Shown here piece by piece: positions 12,164 to 24,869 of a stretch of 64,000 nt of DNA. The notes beneath the pieces are model-generated. The model searched no databases. It had not been told where the DNA came from and saw only the letters and a program-made list of their open reading frames with translations. How positions within the stretch are numbered: the stretch's first letter is position 1; every line of letters begins with the position of its first letter. A program made the position numbers and the translations under genes. Source of the DNA: Pagrus major (lineage: Eukaryota; Chordata; Actinopteri; Spariformes; Sparidae); contig NC_133232.1 in the NCBI RefSeq assembly GCF_040436345.1, positions 26,876,315 to 26,940,314 on the forward strand, written 5' to 3'.

Positions 12164-14335
12164 CTCTCTGATTTAAGGAGTTGAAAACGTAACCTTCATA
12201 AAAAAATTTTTTTATCGAAAAACATGAACTCACTCTCTCTCAGAGGGAACTTTCCCAAGTCAATGACTTCGGCAGAGATCAAGAGATGCACCTACCACCC
12301 GAAGAACAACCCCTTCTGCCCCATCTTTCGTGTGGGGGACGTGCTGAACTACACCGGGCAGAACGTGCAGGACCTGGCGGACAAGGTGATCTGTCCTCTG
12401 TCTTCTCCTTCCTCTTCTTTCTAAAATCCCCTGCACCCTTCATGCTCAAGGTTTAAATGTTGTAGCTGCACAAGAAACTACACAGTTTTGTTGACATGCA
12501 GCGGGAAAGGAGAAGGGTTGCTCTGTCATGAAAGATAAGCTCGATGGCAGTAAGAGAATATTGGACTATGAAAAAGAAAAATTCAGATCGACTTGGCAAA
12601 TTTGTGCTGATGACCAGCAGCACGCTGCCTTGACAGTACTGATCTTTTAGGGGACAGAGAGCTGAAGAGTCTAAATTATAGGAAGCTACGGTAGCTTATT
12701 AGCTAGTTTGAACCAATAATGTTTATTTATCCTCCTCTGCATGCTAACCAGCTAGCCCTTTTTATAATACCACTCAGAGCTCCCAGTACGGACCACTAGC
12801 TGCACGTCTTACTGATGTAACAACAGCTACAGTGAGCAACAGTGAGCGGTTCCTCTATTTGTTTGGAGTACGAATTTGAGAGGTGGCCAATTCTTACATA
12901 TCGCACCTTTAATTGCGCCAATACGTCTTTTTAAAAGAAATATTGTCCCATGTGAACCTGTTGTCCCGTAAGCGACAGAACAAAACATACAGGGCTTGTT
13001 AGCTTCGAGTTGTTTATTTTCTTACTTCTGTAACTTTTTTATTCAAACAAAATGGCGTACAATAGTGCACAAAATGACAAGGGTCTATCTTTTCTTCGTC
13101 CCTCTCTTTCAGGGCGGAGAAATAGGAATAAACATCCAGTGGAAGTGTAACCTGGACTGGAACGTTGAGGACTGCGTACCTGAGTACTCTTTCACACGAC
13201 TCGACAAACCGTTTGAAAAGAACGCCGTCTCCAAAGGCTACAACTTCAGGTAGTGAGTCTGATTCATCCTCTCGATGTGTCCTCATCCTTTGTATTGCTT
13301 CTCAAACCTTTTTTTTTTTTTTTATCTGTCTTTGAATGCAGATTTGCCAAATATTTCAAGACAGAGAATGGGACTGAATTTCGGACACTTCACAAAGCAT
13401 TCGCAATCCGCTTCGATGTTATGGTCACTGGAAATGTGAGTGCGCCTGCATGTGTGTGTTTGTGTACTTTTAAAACACATTTTTAGACCTCTTACTTGAC
13501 ATTTATTGCAACACTGTTCAATGAACATGTGTCTAAATGTGTCTTTAAAAGTGTTAGAATCATACAAATTGTTTCCAGCAGCAACTTAGGGGATTGTCAC
13601 AGATGTACAGTGTTATTTAATTTAATTTAAATGTTTATTTCATTTTATTTGCACACACAGATTAAATAAAATCAGATATTTAAAAGATAAGAGATGTGTC
13701 AGGAGAGGTCGAAAAGCCATCGGGCTTATACAACAGACCTCCCCAATAAAAATTCATATTTCTCTCTGAAATGTCACAAAACGTTAAAATGACATAATGT
13801 CACCTACACTGACTACATCTCTGCCCGTCTCGCTCTTCCAGGCAGGAAAGTTTGACACAATCCCAACACTGATCAACTTGGTGGCTGCCTTCACCTCTGT
13901 CGGACTGGTAGGAATTTCTGCTCTGGCTGAAGATGATTAAAAAATGTGGGGGGGGTTTTTTTCTTCTCGCTGTCAGCTTTCATCACACTTTTTCTGTCTG
14001 TGTCGGCAGGGTGCGGTTCTCTGCGACATTATCTTACTGAACTTCTTGAAAGGGGCAGACCAGTACAAAGCCAAGAAGTTTGAGGAGGTGATGAGTTTTT
14101 TTTTATTTTTTTATAATACAGTTGCATGCATTTATAGACAGCAGCCTGACTTTGACCCAGAAAATTGAGTCTAAATGAACATATTTTCATTGTTTTGTCC
14201 ATCCAGGTGTCGGAGGCTCAGATAGCAGCATCTGTTGCTCAGAGCCCAGGCAGCCAGTTTTCACTGAAACCAGGTATGAAGAGCTCGTACGACTCCGGAG
14301 CCCTGTCCCTCGACACCACCGACCAAACTATGTGA
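8167..14335 (+). CDS. p2rx3: P2X purinoceptor 3, ATP-gated cation channel
   Basis: Twelve exons: 8167-8300, 9931-10066, 10222-10293, 10835-10904, 11762-11858, 11998-12075, 12244-12385, 13113-13249, 13342-13435, 13842-13907, 14010-14087 and 14207-14335. They encode 410 aa; human P2RX3 has 397. The product is a trimeric plasma-membrane channel opened by extracellular ATP, known from sensory neurons. N-terminal [10 protein letters not shown]-like sequence (here [10 protein letters not shown]) and VVVKSW match P2X3 closely, including the YxTxK site. TM1 is about residues 27-47; the ectodomain carries all ten P2X cysteines; ATP-contact residues are the lysines in TKVKG (about 68 and 70), NFRF, and the Lys in [11 protein letters not shown]2 is in exons 10-11, followed by the YxxxK trafficking motif in YKAKKFEEV. 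The cytoplasmic tail after exon 11 is unlike the mammalian one. The gene lies next to ssrp1, as in mammals. Confidence 0.95.
11869..11902. repeat. (CA)n microsatellite in p2rx3 intron 5
   Basis: About 17 uninterrupted CA units start 10 bp after the exon 5 donor. Confidence 0.95.
12092..12160. repeat. (CA)n microsatellite in p2rx3 intron 6
   Basis: About 34 CA units, followed by a short (TC)n run, start about 16 bp after the exon 6 donor. Confidence 0.95.
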
Positions 14336-14711
14336 CCGGACACCATCTGAAGAAGTGGACATCCCTCTGTCTCTCTCTTTCCTTTATTGCCCTGCAAGAT
14401 ATTGATTATTCCTCTTCAGCTTCTCAAGATCCTGCTGTTAGTTTTAGTTTGACAAGCCTATGAAATTAGGGAGAAGGAGGACAACGATTTTGCAACTAGA
14501 AGTGGGTGTCGAAGGAAAGGAAATAACAACAACTGGCACACTGGAGCCTCCTGCATACTCCCCCTAAAAAAAGATTTAACTCGTCACCATTTAGATGAAG
14601 CGTAATTAAAGCTACACTCATTAAAATCAGAGGGAAACGTCAAGCAGTGAAAATGTTTATTTTATTGTCAGCAGTTTCATTTTACGAGACATTTTGCGTC
14701 GTCTTGACGCC

Positions 14712-14856
14712 AATAAAAATGCAACCTTCTGTTTGTCAGCCAAAATATTAAAGCTGAACAAAAATCCCCCTCTCATTTCCAGTTAGCTTCGCTCGAACAA
14801 ACCAGAATTTGAAAAACATGTTCAGTACGAAAAAATAAAGTTGTTTGCGTAATAAA
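14712..14856 (+). terminator. p2rx3: poly(A) signal cluster of p2rx3
   Basis: AATAAA occurs at 14712-14717, 14834-14839 and 14851-14856, 380-520 bp after the stop codon. Alternative cleavage is possible; which signal is used cannot be told from sequence. Confidence 0.5.
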
Positions 14857-14947
14857 TTTTGGAGTATTTCTCTTTCTTGTCCTTCACAAATAAAAGCACA
14901 GAAGAGTTGTCGAGCTGTGTAAAGACAGGGTTAATACTGACGTGTAA

Positions 14948-14967
14948 GTGTGTGTGTGTGTGTGTGT
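14948..14967. repeat. (TG)n microsatellite
   Basis: Ten TG units in the intergenic stretch after p2rx3. Confidence 0.9.
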
Positions 14968-15839
14968 TATGAGAGGGGGGCAGCAGTGTGGGGGAAATGT
15001 GCGTGTGGTTTGAGGTTTACAAATGGGCCATTATTAGTCTACTTCTGGGTAATGGCGCACAGTGCAGACTAATGGACTAATGTGGGTCCTCTTCTTTATT
15101 CTCGTCAGTCCAAACAGAATCCAAAATGATCTGCTTATTTCTCAGGTTTCCTCCCACATTTTCATGTCAGACATTTATGTAATTCTCTCTGTCACACACA
15201 TACTGTACAGTTCACATTTTAGTATCCCCGCTCCTCTCTCCGTCCCCCCCTCCGTCTCATCAAAACTGTGACCTCGGCACTAATAGATGAGCTAAAGAGC
15301 CTCTTAATGGCTCTGACAGTGATTTATGAGAGAAGATAGCTGCGAAGGGAGGCCACAGAGGAACTGACAGCAGTTAGCCGCCAAGTTTGATGTACTAATA
15401 TAATCACACGAATCCATATAATGCATGTAAGGGAAATGACTCTAAAGTACTCTATCTCGTGCTGGTCACTTTGTAGTTTTTTCCAAGTTTTCTGGACAGC
15501 ATTTGAAGGCAAAGCAAGACTGGATGTGTGTGCCACTGTGAGACATAAAAGACAGATAATATCATTTATTCAGATGATCCTCATTAAGAATAATAAATAT
15601 ATGTGATTGGGATAATGAGGCTGGAGGATGTGTGTTTCTAAAGTCCCCCTCCAGTCAAAAATATTTTCCTTCTTGTTCCTACAGTTGAATGTTTGAGCTT
15701 CGCTGTGTAAAATGATGTATGTGGAGAGTCTGACACTAGAAGGCTGTTTTCACATTCATTGCATCAATTTACAAGGGTTGTAATATTGAAATTTGGGTGT
15801 TTTTCAGGATATCAAGAAGTTAGGATGGTAACTTTATGA

Positions 15840-16080
15840 TAGAAGAGAAGAAGGATACCACTCGCTCTCGTATCTGAGCTGTGAATATGAATCTACTTTA
15901 CTGCTTATGGCCGGTCCTACAAAGACTGGGAAAAGAGGGAAACTGCTAGCCTGGTCCTATCCAAAGGGAACAAAATTCACCCACAAGCAGATCTGAAGTG
16001 CACTAATTAACATATAATGAGTTAATAAGTGCATTTTTATATCCTCAATATCTTGGGTTTGTTTGTTTGCTGTAGTTTCA
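15840..16080. repeat. dispersed teleost repeat, copy A
   Basis: Contains the words gataccactcgctctcgtat, gaaactgctagcctggtcc and aacaaaattcacccacaagc, which I recognise as parts of a very common teleost interspersed repeat. A second, differently truncated member lies at 58330-58600. Family name uncertain; the copy is degraded. Confidence 0.55.
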
Positions 16081-16199
16081 TCCATATAAACATTACATCT
16101 GTTTCGTGTTTTTTGTCTTCTTTTCTCTGTCTCTATGTATAATTGTACTGCAAAGTCTTTTTTCACTTTTTTCAGTCTAGTTTAACACTCAAAAATATT

Positions 16200-16537
16200 T
16201 GCTTAAGACATTGATTTTATGTATCTCAAAGACATAAAATTACACAAGTTCTACATAAAGTATACCATTAAATGCGAAGTACTTCCATCATGTTGAGTCG
16301 ACATGAATAAATTCTGCTTAAATTAATGCAATTTCTCAAGTATTATACATAAATAATAAAAATAATACTTGTGGATAACTTTTATGTAGAATACTTGTAA
16401 AAAGTCATTAACTTGATTTAAGAAGATTACGTTTTTTAAGTTATTCACATCGACTCAACATGATGGAAGTAGAATTACATGGAAATTGTATAATAATATA
16501 TGTCATTGAAATACATAAAGTCAGTGTTCTTGGGAAG
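16200..16537. mobile_element. palindromic MITE-like element
   Basis: Two imperfect arms of about 150 bp face each other. The best core is a 21-bp exact match between 16281-16301 and the reverse complement of 16450-16470. Outer parts also pair: around 16203-16230 (ttaagacattgattttatgt) with the complement of about 16510-16536. The centre (16335-16372) is itself a small hairpin. No coding capacity, so a non-autonomous inverted-repeat element is likely; no clear target-site duplication was identified. Confidence 0.6.
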
Positions 16538-16559
16538 TGACATTAAATACATGAATGTT

Positions 16560-17960
16560 TTTAATTTTCAATTTTGTGATTTAGTTTAAAATGACCTCAA
16601 AACATCGATGATCAAGTATTTACGTTTAAAGTAATCAGAACTGATGAAACAAGAGACTAAAAATTCTTAATTTATTTTTCACAGAAATACTTAATCTTCG
16701 TCTCATGTGTTGATCAGAGTTCTGATTAAATTTGGGCTGGGGCCCGGAAGATTTTCTGAGTTAGAATTATAAATATTTTATAAATATTTCTTATCACATG
16801 ACTGTATTGTGTTTTTATGTGCGGGACCCCAGGACGACTAGAGGCACATCCATGTGCTTCTAATGGGGAAACAAAACATAAACTAAACATAAACATATCT
16901 CATTGGTTTAATCGATACAAAACCAAAGTGTAAAAATGATACAGTGAAGATTAAATACACGAGTGGTACTAGTCTTGTCATCCAGCTCACAGAAAGACAG
17001 TGAATATGCATATTTCACAAACTGTTGAACTGTTCCTTTAATGTTTAGTCCCCACATGGAAGCGCCAATGTAGCTATAGGGTATACCATCCTATTAGATG
17101 ACGTTCGGAGTATAAACTCAGTGCTCAGGCGCTCCTCTACAGCAAACAAATGGGTTCAAAATGTGTTTTCAACATTTCAAGAGTTGAATGGAGAGCTGCA
17201 GACGAACAGAAACCACTGATGGTCTGCAACCGCCACGGCTTCAGCTCTAAATTTGTATCTCTTTCCTCCTCTGGGGTTAATTTCCAGGATGGCCGGACAG
17301 GGGCCATTACCAAGAGACAGAGTGATACAGACAGCAGACCAGACAGCCAAGTAGGAGGAAGACACAATATTTCTGATAAAAGCGGTAAAAGCTGGTGAAG
17401 GAATATTTACTCCAGTAATCAAATCGGCTAAACTCTCATGCAGCTGATGACACATTGGCAGCAATCCAGCCAAGATGGATGGACAAAGAGGAGAGGGCGA
17501 ACAGAACAAATCTCTTCAATTAAAACTGACAGTTGATGCTCAAAGAGCTCAGTCCTCGTGGGAGGAAAAGGTCGACTTGTTACCAGTTTGAACCTCTGTT
17601 GCAGCTGGAGAAGTCTAATATGACAGTTTTCCCTTCAAGAACTGCTGCTGAAGTGCTGCTAAGCAAAGTGACGTTGCTGATGAGTAGATGGTTGTTGTTG
17701 CAGATGCTTCAAAATAAAAACATGACTGGTCTGGAGAGGGACGTGGAGCATACATAGTCCAGACAGAAATCCAGCAAACTTTCTGTGTGGCTCTGCTGAA
17801 CATGCGCTCATCTTAATTCTGCATTTTGTTGTCTTTTAAGTCTTAAAATCACGTCCTTCACAAGACAAGTGTGAGAGAATCCCAGAGAGGAGAGATAATG
17901 ATGCAATTAACACGTTTCAGGGTTTTCAAAGACAAATCTGTGTGCTCTTCTTTTGCAGTG
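16560..17960. other. intergenic region between p2rx3 and the unidentified reverse-strand gene
   Basis: No exon with supportable splice sites was found. Near 16890-16980 a fragment with ggtttaatcgatacaaaacc and aaagtgtaaaaatgat resembles the tail of the same repeat family as copy A. Short ORFs around 17150-17510 lie opposite each other on both strands and match nothing I know. Confidence 0.5.
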
Positions 17961-17963
17961 TCA

Positions 17964-20900
17964 CTATCTGGGCTTCCTCCCCGTGTTCTTCCTCTTCAGA
18001 GCCCGTATCCAGGCAGGGAGAACGGGCCGGCGTGCAGGCGCCAAATCTTCCATCACCGCCCGCTCCGACTCCAACTCCTGATCTATCAAAGAGTCCTCGT
18101 CCGCTGCTGATGCTGAGTCCTCCTCTGAATCTGTAGCAACCTCATCCATCTCTGGAGGCTCTATGGTCATCACCTCCTCTGAGAAATGGACCCGCCGGTT
18201 CTCCTCAACTCGCCTCTGATCCAGAGAAAGATGATTGGAATAAAAAAAAAAGAAAGACGAACAGAAAAAGGCGGAGAAAGAAGAGGTTAGATGTTGATAA
18301 AATGTCATATTTACTTACTTTTAAGAAGAAGAAGAAGAAAATCATCAAATACTTTTTGTTTTCTGAAATGTTTCTGGGGCTGTTTGACCACAACAACTGC
18401 ATTGTGGGAGAATCGTGCTTTGTCTACACACTCAAACCTGCTTAGAAGTCGGTCTGGACTGGTGACACAGACCGACTGTGTAGAGAGCATTTTTTCATTT
18501 TCTATCACAAGGAGGCAGTGTGACACATTCAATCTTACCCTTTTTGTCACTACTTCCATTGAAGACAGTGAATCCTGGGATATGGAGTGTTTGAGGACCC
18601 CCTTGGGAACATGAGAAAAAGGACTAAAAGAGGATGGAGACAGAGGTGGAGGAGGAGATTTGAGGGTGTACAAAGGCATGACGCTGTCGTGTTGCGAGCC
18701 TCCTGTCGTCTCCATCAGAGGGCTGCTTGTTAGGCTCAGTGGCGATCTGGACCCCTCTGTGGGGCGGGAGACAAGAAAATTAAGTATCTAAAGTAAGAAA
18801 TATGTGATTAGTATCTGATTATGTAAGGTATACAGCTGTTCTGACCTTTGTTTGCCTCTTTTGCATCACTTATTATGCCGGTTTGAGGCCTCTCGTCTCT
18901 CCTCTCAGCTGACTGATGCTGTCTCTTTCTGTTGAGATGGCCTCTGCTCTTCAGCGCTGAGCTGTTCAAAATATCTGCAGGCTGCATTCACAAACAGATA
19001 ACAAGGTTACCAACATACAAGAGAAAGCAAAGATTTAGGGAAAGTGCTTGTGATTGCTTCCAGCATGTTGATGGTACAGTAAAGTCATCAGAGAATCTCT
19101 ATTAAAATGCATTATAAATCATTTCTAACCCGTGTGAAGGATGGAGGTGTAAGTTGTTGTCCTGGTCCATTGTCTCCAGACCGCACACCTGATTGGGTGT
19201 GTCCATGCTCCATTGGTTCTGATTGGTCGGCCCCTCTGTGAACATCCTGCTGTTGTCTTCCCTCTGAAACGTCCATGCTGACAGGTTGGAAAGCATCAGG
19301 CGATATTTGTGCCCTGCTGAAGTTTGTAACTGGAGACGCCTCAGTGCCTCTGAAGCTCCACTGTTTGTCCACACCTCCCTGGTGGTTCATAATCACAGAT
19401 GTTTGGCTGCTGTTATAAGGATTTGGTGGGATTTTTGGTTCTTCCGATGGTCTCTGAATGGCTGAGGCGGCTGAGAGGTTTGGGTTGAGGAACTTGGCCC
19501 ACTCTTGACCCGTGACGATCTCATCCAGCAAGCTAAAGGAGCCCAGGCCGAACTCAAAGTCACCAGCAGACCTGCCACAAGAGAAAAGACTCTGTAAACT
19601 CAATGCAGTGTGTTTATATGATCACCTGAGCGCCAAAATCAGGCCCTCAGTTCAAAGTATTAAACAAAATCAGAAATTCGTCTCTGAGGATTTCACTAGC
19701 TGTGCAACTTAGGACGCCCTTGATGCTTTACCCAATGATTCAGATGATAAGTCATCACAAAAGATCAAAACAAACGATGAATTGATCTTTCTAACAAGTG
19801 CTGTCTGATTTACCTTATTCCTCTGTGCCATAGAGCTCTATCGTTGTCCAAAATACATATCAGATACTATGTTATTTTGAGTCAGTCACATACACTGAAT
19901 ACTCACCAGCACAGTGGTTTCCAACAGTTGTTGTCTGAAGTATTGTATGTTATTGTAACACTATGTTTTATTAGACAATACACAGTGATCCTGTCCACGT
20001 TAAGGCTTGGTTTCTCTGTTTTTAGTGGTCAAGTCTGCATTTGGGCTACCTCTACTATTTTTAAACCATTTTTCTGTTTCTTTCTATCTAATTCATCTTC
20101 TCTACTCACTTATAAACTAGTCCTTATGCTTTCTCAATCGCAGTATGTGGTGTTCAGGTGTTACAGCTGACTCGGTTTGGTTTCCTGTGTTGTAATCTGA
20201 TTTGTGTGATGATTTATTTTTTGCTTCAGAGGGTGTAGAAGTTGAAAGCATTGCTTTTGGTCTTTTAATGGGATTTGTTGACTACAAAGAAGAAAGAATA
20301 TAAATCGAGCCTCGTCAACCATCATAGGTGATTCTCTCAGTCTGTGTGTTTTCTCTTTTACGGGTGGTACATCTAAGAACATTTACTCAGATACTGAACC
20401 ATTTTATGCTACATTATTCTCCTGCTGCACACAACATCTCAGAGGGAAATATGGTACTTTTTACTCCACAACATTTATTTGGCAGCTGTAGTTACAAGTT
20501 ATTTTGCAGAGTTAAGAAAATCCATTATAAGCAGAGGTACGCCGATTATTGGCCCTGGCCGATTATCAATTCAGCATTTTTCCGATTATCGGTATCTGTG
20601 ATTCTTCTGTCAGATTGCTGATAAAATAAACTAATTTTAAAAGTGTGCTACTTTGCAACATCCTCTCACACAATGCCCCGCCCACGACAATATCTGAGCG
20701 GTAACACGTCCCAATTAACAGCCCATAAAAAATTAAATAGTCTAAATCTGCAAAGTAACTGCTAATTAAATTTATCAAATAAATGTAGAGGAGAGGAAGT
20801 ATGAAGTAGCAAAAAATGGAAATACTCAAGTACCTCAAAATCGTCCTTAGGAACAGTACTTGAGTAAATTGTACTTCATTTTTGTAATTCATTTTTACTG

Positions 20901-22534
20901 CAAATGAATATCGGTCCCAAATATCAGTTTTCAGTCTCACTGATTTCTAATAATCGGTATCATATCATATCATATCATATAACACAGACCAGTCTGTATA
21001 CAGCTGATAGTTACATGTAATACAGTATTTTTAAATTATGGTATTACTTTCACTTAATTAAAACATCTGAAACTTCTTCAATCAATGGTCTCATTGATAA
21101 TGTTTACTGATGAGGAATGCTATCAAAACCTAATGAGGATTTCGTAATGTGAGAGTATGAAGTGAAGATGTCTGATGACAGACGCTGTCAGTGGCGGGGT
21201 GTGTTTGGCACATCAGACCAGAGAGGGAACAAATATCAGATCAAAATAATGTCACAGCTGTGGTTGGAAACATCTCAGAAATACCTCACATATCTTCCCC
21301 GTGTTGCTTTAGAGCTGAGCCATAAATCAACAAAACCTGGCTGTGAGTACTTTGAGCCAGTTTCGTTCTGACTTCAGCGCGGCCTTGTGTGCATCTTTAC
21401 ATATTAAGGACATATTTGTTGGTTGATTACCTCGTATACCCTTCACTGGTGCCGTCATCTGTGTGCGTCAGGGAGGTTTTACCAAGATCGCTGCCGTCTG
21501 GTGAAGGGAGGGTCCTTTCTTCCTCCTTGTTGGCGGCGTTGATAAGAGATTCTGCTGTTGACGGCTGGTTTTGAGGTGAAATCTGTCAAGTAATGGAGCT
21601 TCAGTTTTACGCCAAGGTGTCAAACAACAACAAGAGAGATCATCAATCAAAATGCACTACTCACTTTATTTCCTTGCTCACTCTTCTGCTCTTCTCTCTG
21701 TTCTTCTTTTTCCTTTTTGCCAAAACTCCCCGGCCTGTCCCTCCACCTCTCCTTGATCTTCTGAGTCCATCTTCTGGTTTTATTCTCTGATGATCGCTGT
21801 TTTCTTCTGAAGCTGCTGTTTGCCGGGACAATCTGCATGTCTTTACTTTGTGCCGAAGCTCCAAATCCTCCATTCCCCACATGAAACACTTTATTCTCTT
21901 GACTTCCTGTGTCAAGATTTGCTTCTGAGGTCTTCATAGACCACACATAGGATTTAGGTGTAAAACTCTGGTTCTGGTACTGATTCTGTCCCACGCTTGT
22001 TACGGCATTTTTGTGCGTTGTCACTGCAGAGCTGCCAAAACTCACCCTCTCCCCATCAGACCTCTCAAAGGAAGTGATATCAGCATCCTTGAGTGATTTA
22101 GCAGGAAACAGCTGCTCTGTACCAGTTGGGGTGATCCCAGGCTGTGTGGACTGTCCCACCACCCTGTTCTCACCCATGTCACCATCAGTGTTGTCTTTCT
22201 GGGTGGGGGAGGAAATAAGACCCCTGTCCACTTCACCGCCAGGACCTGATTGTTGTATTTCCACACCTTTGAGGGCAAAGTTACTGTCCGCAGCAGAGAT
22301 CCCCGACTCATTTGAGGGGACACCATGAGATCCAAAGCCATTTACACGACTGTTGTTTACATTCTGGAGGTTGGAGGCTCCTCTCTCTCCATCTTGCCCC
22401 CATGTGGGAGCAGGTGTGTTGGGAACAGGTGGGTGCAGGTATGCCTGGCCCTCCCTACCCGGCTGGAGCTTTAGTCTCTGCAGCATGGACTGCAGCAAGG
22501 CCTGACTGTCTGTTGGATTACGTGACTGAGACAT
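17964..22534 (-). CDS. unidentified 689-aa low-complexity protein with PP1-docking-like RVHF motif
   Basis: Six exons on the minus strand: 22534-21665, 21582-21431, 19571-19130, 18981-18846, 18756-18539 and 18215-17964 (stop TAG). All borders are GT-AG and phases join. The sequence just before the ATG reads as an acceptor (cttcctag|ATG), so an upstream non-coding exon is likely. I do not recognise the family. Visible: an N-terminal block MSQSRNPTDSQALLQSMLQR; a long Ser/Gln/Asn-rich region; a strongly basic patch (SENKTRRWTQKIKERWRDR) near residues 250-270; a block with FGLGSFSLLDEIVTGQEWAK in exon 3; and in exon 6 RRVHFSEEV followed by an acidic stretch and a basic C-terminus (LPAWIRALKRK). 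RVHF fits the [RK]VxF pattern by which many proteins dock protein phosphatase 1. No signal peptide or membrane segment is seen. The function is unknown. Confidence 0.75.
20530..20985. repeat. dispersed repeat relic with gattatcgg words, ending in (CATAT)n
   Basis: Repeated words such as gccgattat, ccgattatcggtatc and aataatcggtatcat, then about four CATAT units at 20959-20980. A related relic with gccgataaaa and atatcggctgatat occurs at 51490-51820 in stx3 intron 1. The family was not identified. The copy sits in intron 2 of the unidentified minus-strand gene. Confidence 0.45.
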
Positions 22535-22559
22535 CTAGGAACTGAACTGTATCAACTCC

Positions 22560-24370
22560 CGAAGACACAGAAAAGCATGACAACAATTGAGTGCACGTAA
22601 GTACTATAATATAGTCCGCTGAACAGGGATGGATTCCCACACAGTCTTATGTAATGTGTTGCTTTCAAAAGAAACTGGAGACCATGACAGAAGAAATCAG
22701 CTGTGAATCATGTCACCGCTTTGTCCAATTGTTGTTCTTTTGACATCTGCGGTGGTTGTTTCCTTCTTTTTTCATATTCCAGTCTGTTTTCATTATCCTC
22801 GTCACAGTTTCTCAACACAAATTTTAAGGCAGGTCCATCTCTTGAAGTTTAGTTCCTCAGCTTGGATAGAAATTCTCCTCTTTCTCTGTGTAGGCTGCTT
22901 CTTTTCACGGATGTTTCGCTGTCATTCTGCCTCCACTCTTCCATAATCCCCAAAAGTCTCAGCAGCAGTCTGACTCTTGCCTTCTCGTGTCTTTTCTCTT
23001 TCACCAAATGTCCGTGGTTTCAGTATATGGGGGTTGTTTTAGTCACACCTCTCGTTTATCACCGCTGAAGGGAGGAGAGACGGTGCACAGGAGCGTTCCT
23101 CAGGTCCTACAAACTGAAGCAGACCAACGAGAAAGACCAGTGAGGTGAGATAATTGTGCATTGACAGTGACTCTCCCTCTCTCTCTTTCTCTCTCTCTGC
23201 CCATCTTTCTACTCGCCCTTCCTTCCTTCCTATTTCTCTCCCTAGCTCTCTCGCTCACACATGTGCACACACACCCAGTTTCTTACCACCGTGACCGTTG
23301 AGTGGTAATTACAGGGCATATTTTAGTGAGCAGCTGCTATTAATACGTCTTCAGAATGAAAGGAATATAGAAATGTCAGCAATGACCTTTGGTATAACCT
23401 GTTTTAAAAGAAACTATATGTGAACTTTTGTCTTTTTTGTGAACTAAAAATGAGGTCTTTACTGTCGTTGTAGGAATAATATATGAGTTTTAGTAGAATC
23501 CCCCATCATGACACCGTACTAGAGACTGGAAAGTAATGAATTTTTGTCAACATTTCTTTATGTAAGCCACCAGTTAGTTACCCCTGCCACTGAGGTCATG
23601 TTTTCAGCCATTCCCATTTGTTTGTTTATTGGTTGGTTGGTTGGTTTGTCAGCAGGATTACACACACACTACTTAACGGATTTCAACCAAGGATTGGTCT
23701 CTGCCCAGAATAGACCTCATCAACTTTTGATACGGATGCAGATAAAGAGATTCATTTCTTAGGGAATATCAATCATATCGTTGGAACTTTGCAAAGGTAT
23801 GCACTCTATTGTGTGTCATTCTAGTTGTCCTATATTATATTACCTACCCACCCTTTATATTCCCCACTATACTTGAATACACATATACTGAACATTTTCT
23901 ATTTTAAGTTCAATGTTTGTTCATTCAAAATACAATAATAATAATAATTATTATTATTATATTAAAGAAAATGAGAATAAAATCCTTTACATCAGCGTCT
24001 TTTTCAAATCACTTCATTTTTTGGCTGTAAAAAACAACAATAAAGCCACAAAGATGTACATCCCTGCAAAAATACTAAGTTTTTGATCTTGAGTGGTTTT
24101 TAATGGTGCATGAAAAAAAGCTATTGAAATAATAATACAGAGAGAGTATTGCTCATTAAATTTAATAACTTATAGTTTGTTTTATTTAGCCTATAAACAT
24201 TAATTCGGCATAAAAGTAATTAGATAACAATAGCTTAATTTCTTTTTCCTCCAAAATAATCTCATGTCAAACATTTCTAAATACTCCACGTCCTTGTATT
24301 TCAAACGAAGCTGCTCGTGAAGACCTGACCACATTTTATTGACAAACATGCAGCTGTAAAAGATGTCAGT
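22560..24370. other. intergenic region upstream of rad9a
   Basis: Probably holds the promoter and a non-coding first exon of the minus-strand neighbour, which I could not place. CT-rich tract at about 23165-23250. At 23570-23760 lies a common teleost dispersed repeat (gaggtcatgttttcagcc, gtcagcaggattacacac, ggatttcaacc). Simple (AAT)n palindrome at 23935-23962. No coding exon was seen. Confidence 0.5.
23570..23760. repeat. dispersed teleost repeat
   Basis: The phrase order gaggtcatgttttc, ttggttggttggtttgtcag, caggattacacac, ggatttcaaccaagg matches a repeat that is frequent in teleost introns and intergenic DNA. Recognised from memory of the pattern; the family name is not certain. Confidence 0.5.
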
Positions 24371-24382
24371 TTAGAATCCCAT

Positions 24383-24480
24383 TGCGCATGCGTGTAGTCT
24401 TGACAACGTCCCTTTCACTTCCTGCCCCTCTGATTGGTCAGCAGTGCGGAAGCGGCTAATGGCGGCGTAAACAACGCAAA
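24383..24480 (+). promoter_or_regulatory. rad9a: rad9a promoter with NRF1-like site and inverted CCAAT box
   Basis: TGCGCATGCGTG at 24383-24394 differs at one position from the NRF1 consensus palindrome. It is followed by an ETS-like cacttcctg, an inverted CCAAT box (gattggtc, near 24431) and a YY1-like taatggcggcg. No TATA box is seen. This is the usual layout of a TATA-less housekeeping promoter about 300 bp before the rad9a ATG. Confidence 0.45.
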
Positions 24481-24714
24481 GATCGGAGAAAGACGCCGCT
24501 GAGTCGAGACGCTGTAGGAAAAAAATACAAAGTAAAAAATCGAGCTGTAACTGGACGGAGTATGTTTTCAACACTAGGAGGATTTCTGCTCGGTGCGCAA
24601 GCTATTCAACCCACACAGGTTCATTATTCGGTGATGTTTAGCTGCTAGTTTCGGCTAACTTTTAGCAAAGTTGGCTAACTTAACCAAAAAGTAACATTTA
24701 GTTAATTTATAGAA

Positions 24715-24830
24715 ATGGACTGCATCGTGACGGGAGGAAACGTTAAAGGTAGCAAACACTTCCTGCTTTCTTCAACCATATCTTTAACCACTACATAAAC
24801 ATCTGATAACAATTAGCTGTCAATCATAAT

Positions 24831-24869
<39 letters not shown>

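Noticed and set aside
17177-17509. Overlapping open frames on both strands between p2rx3 and the minus-strand gene
   Set aside because: Codon use looks random, no donor/acceptor pair links them to either neighbour.
21647-22534. Reading the first block of the unidentified gene as a single-exon 295-aa protein
   Set aside because: The last five codons lie after a good donor (aaa|gtgagt); joining to the next exon in phase gives a longer coherent protein.
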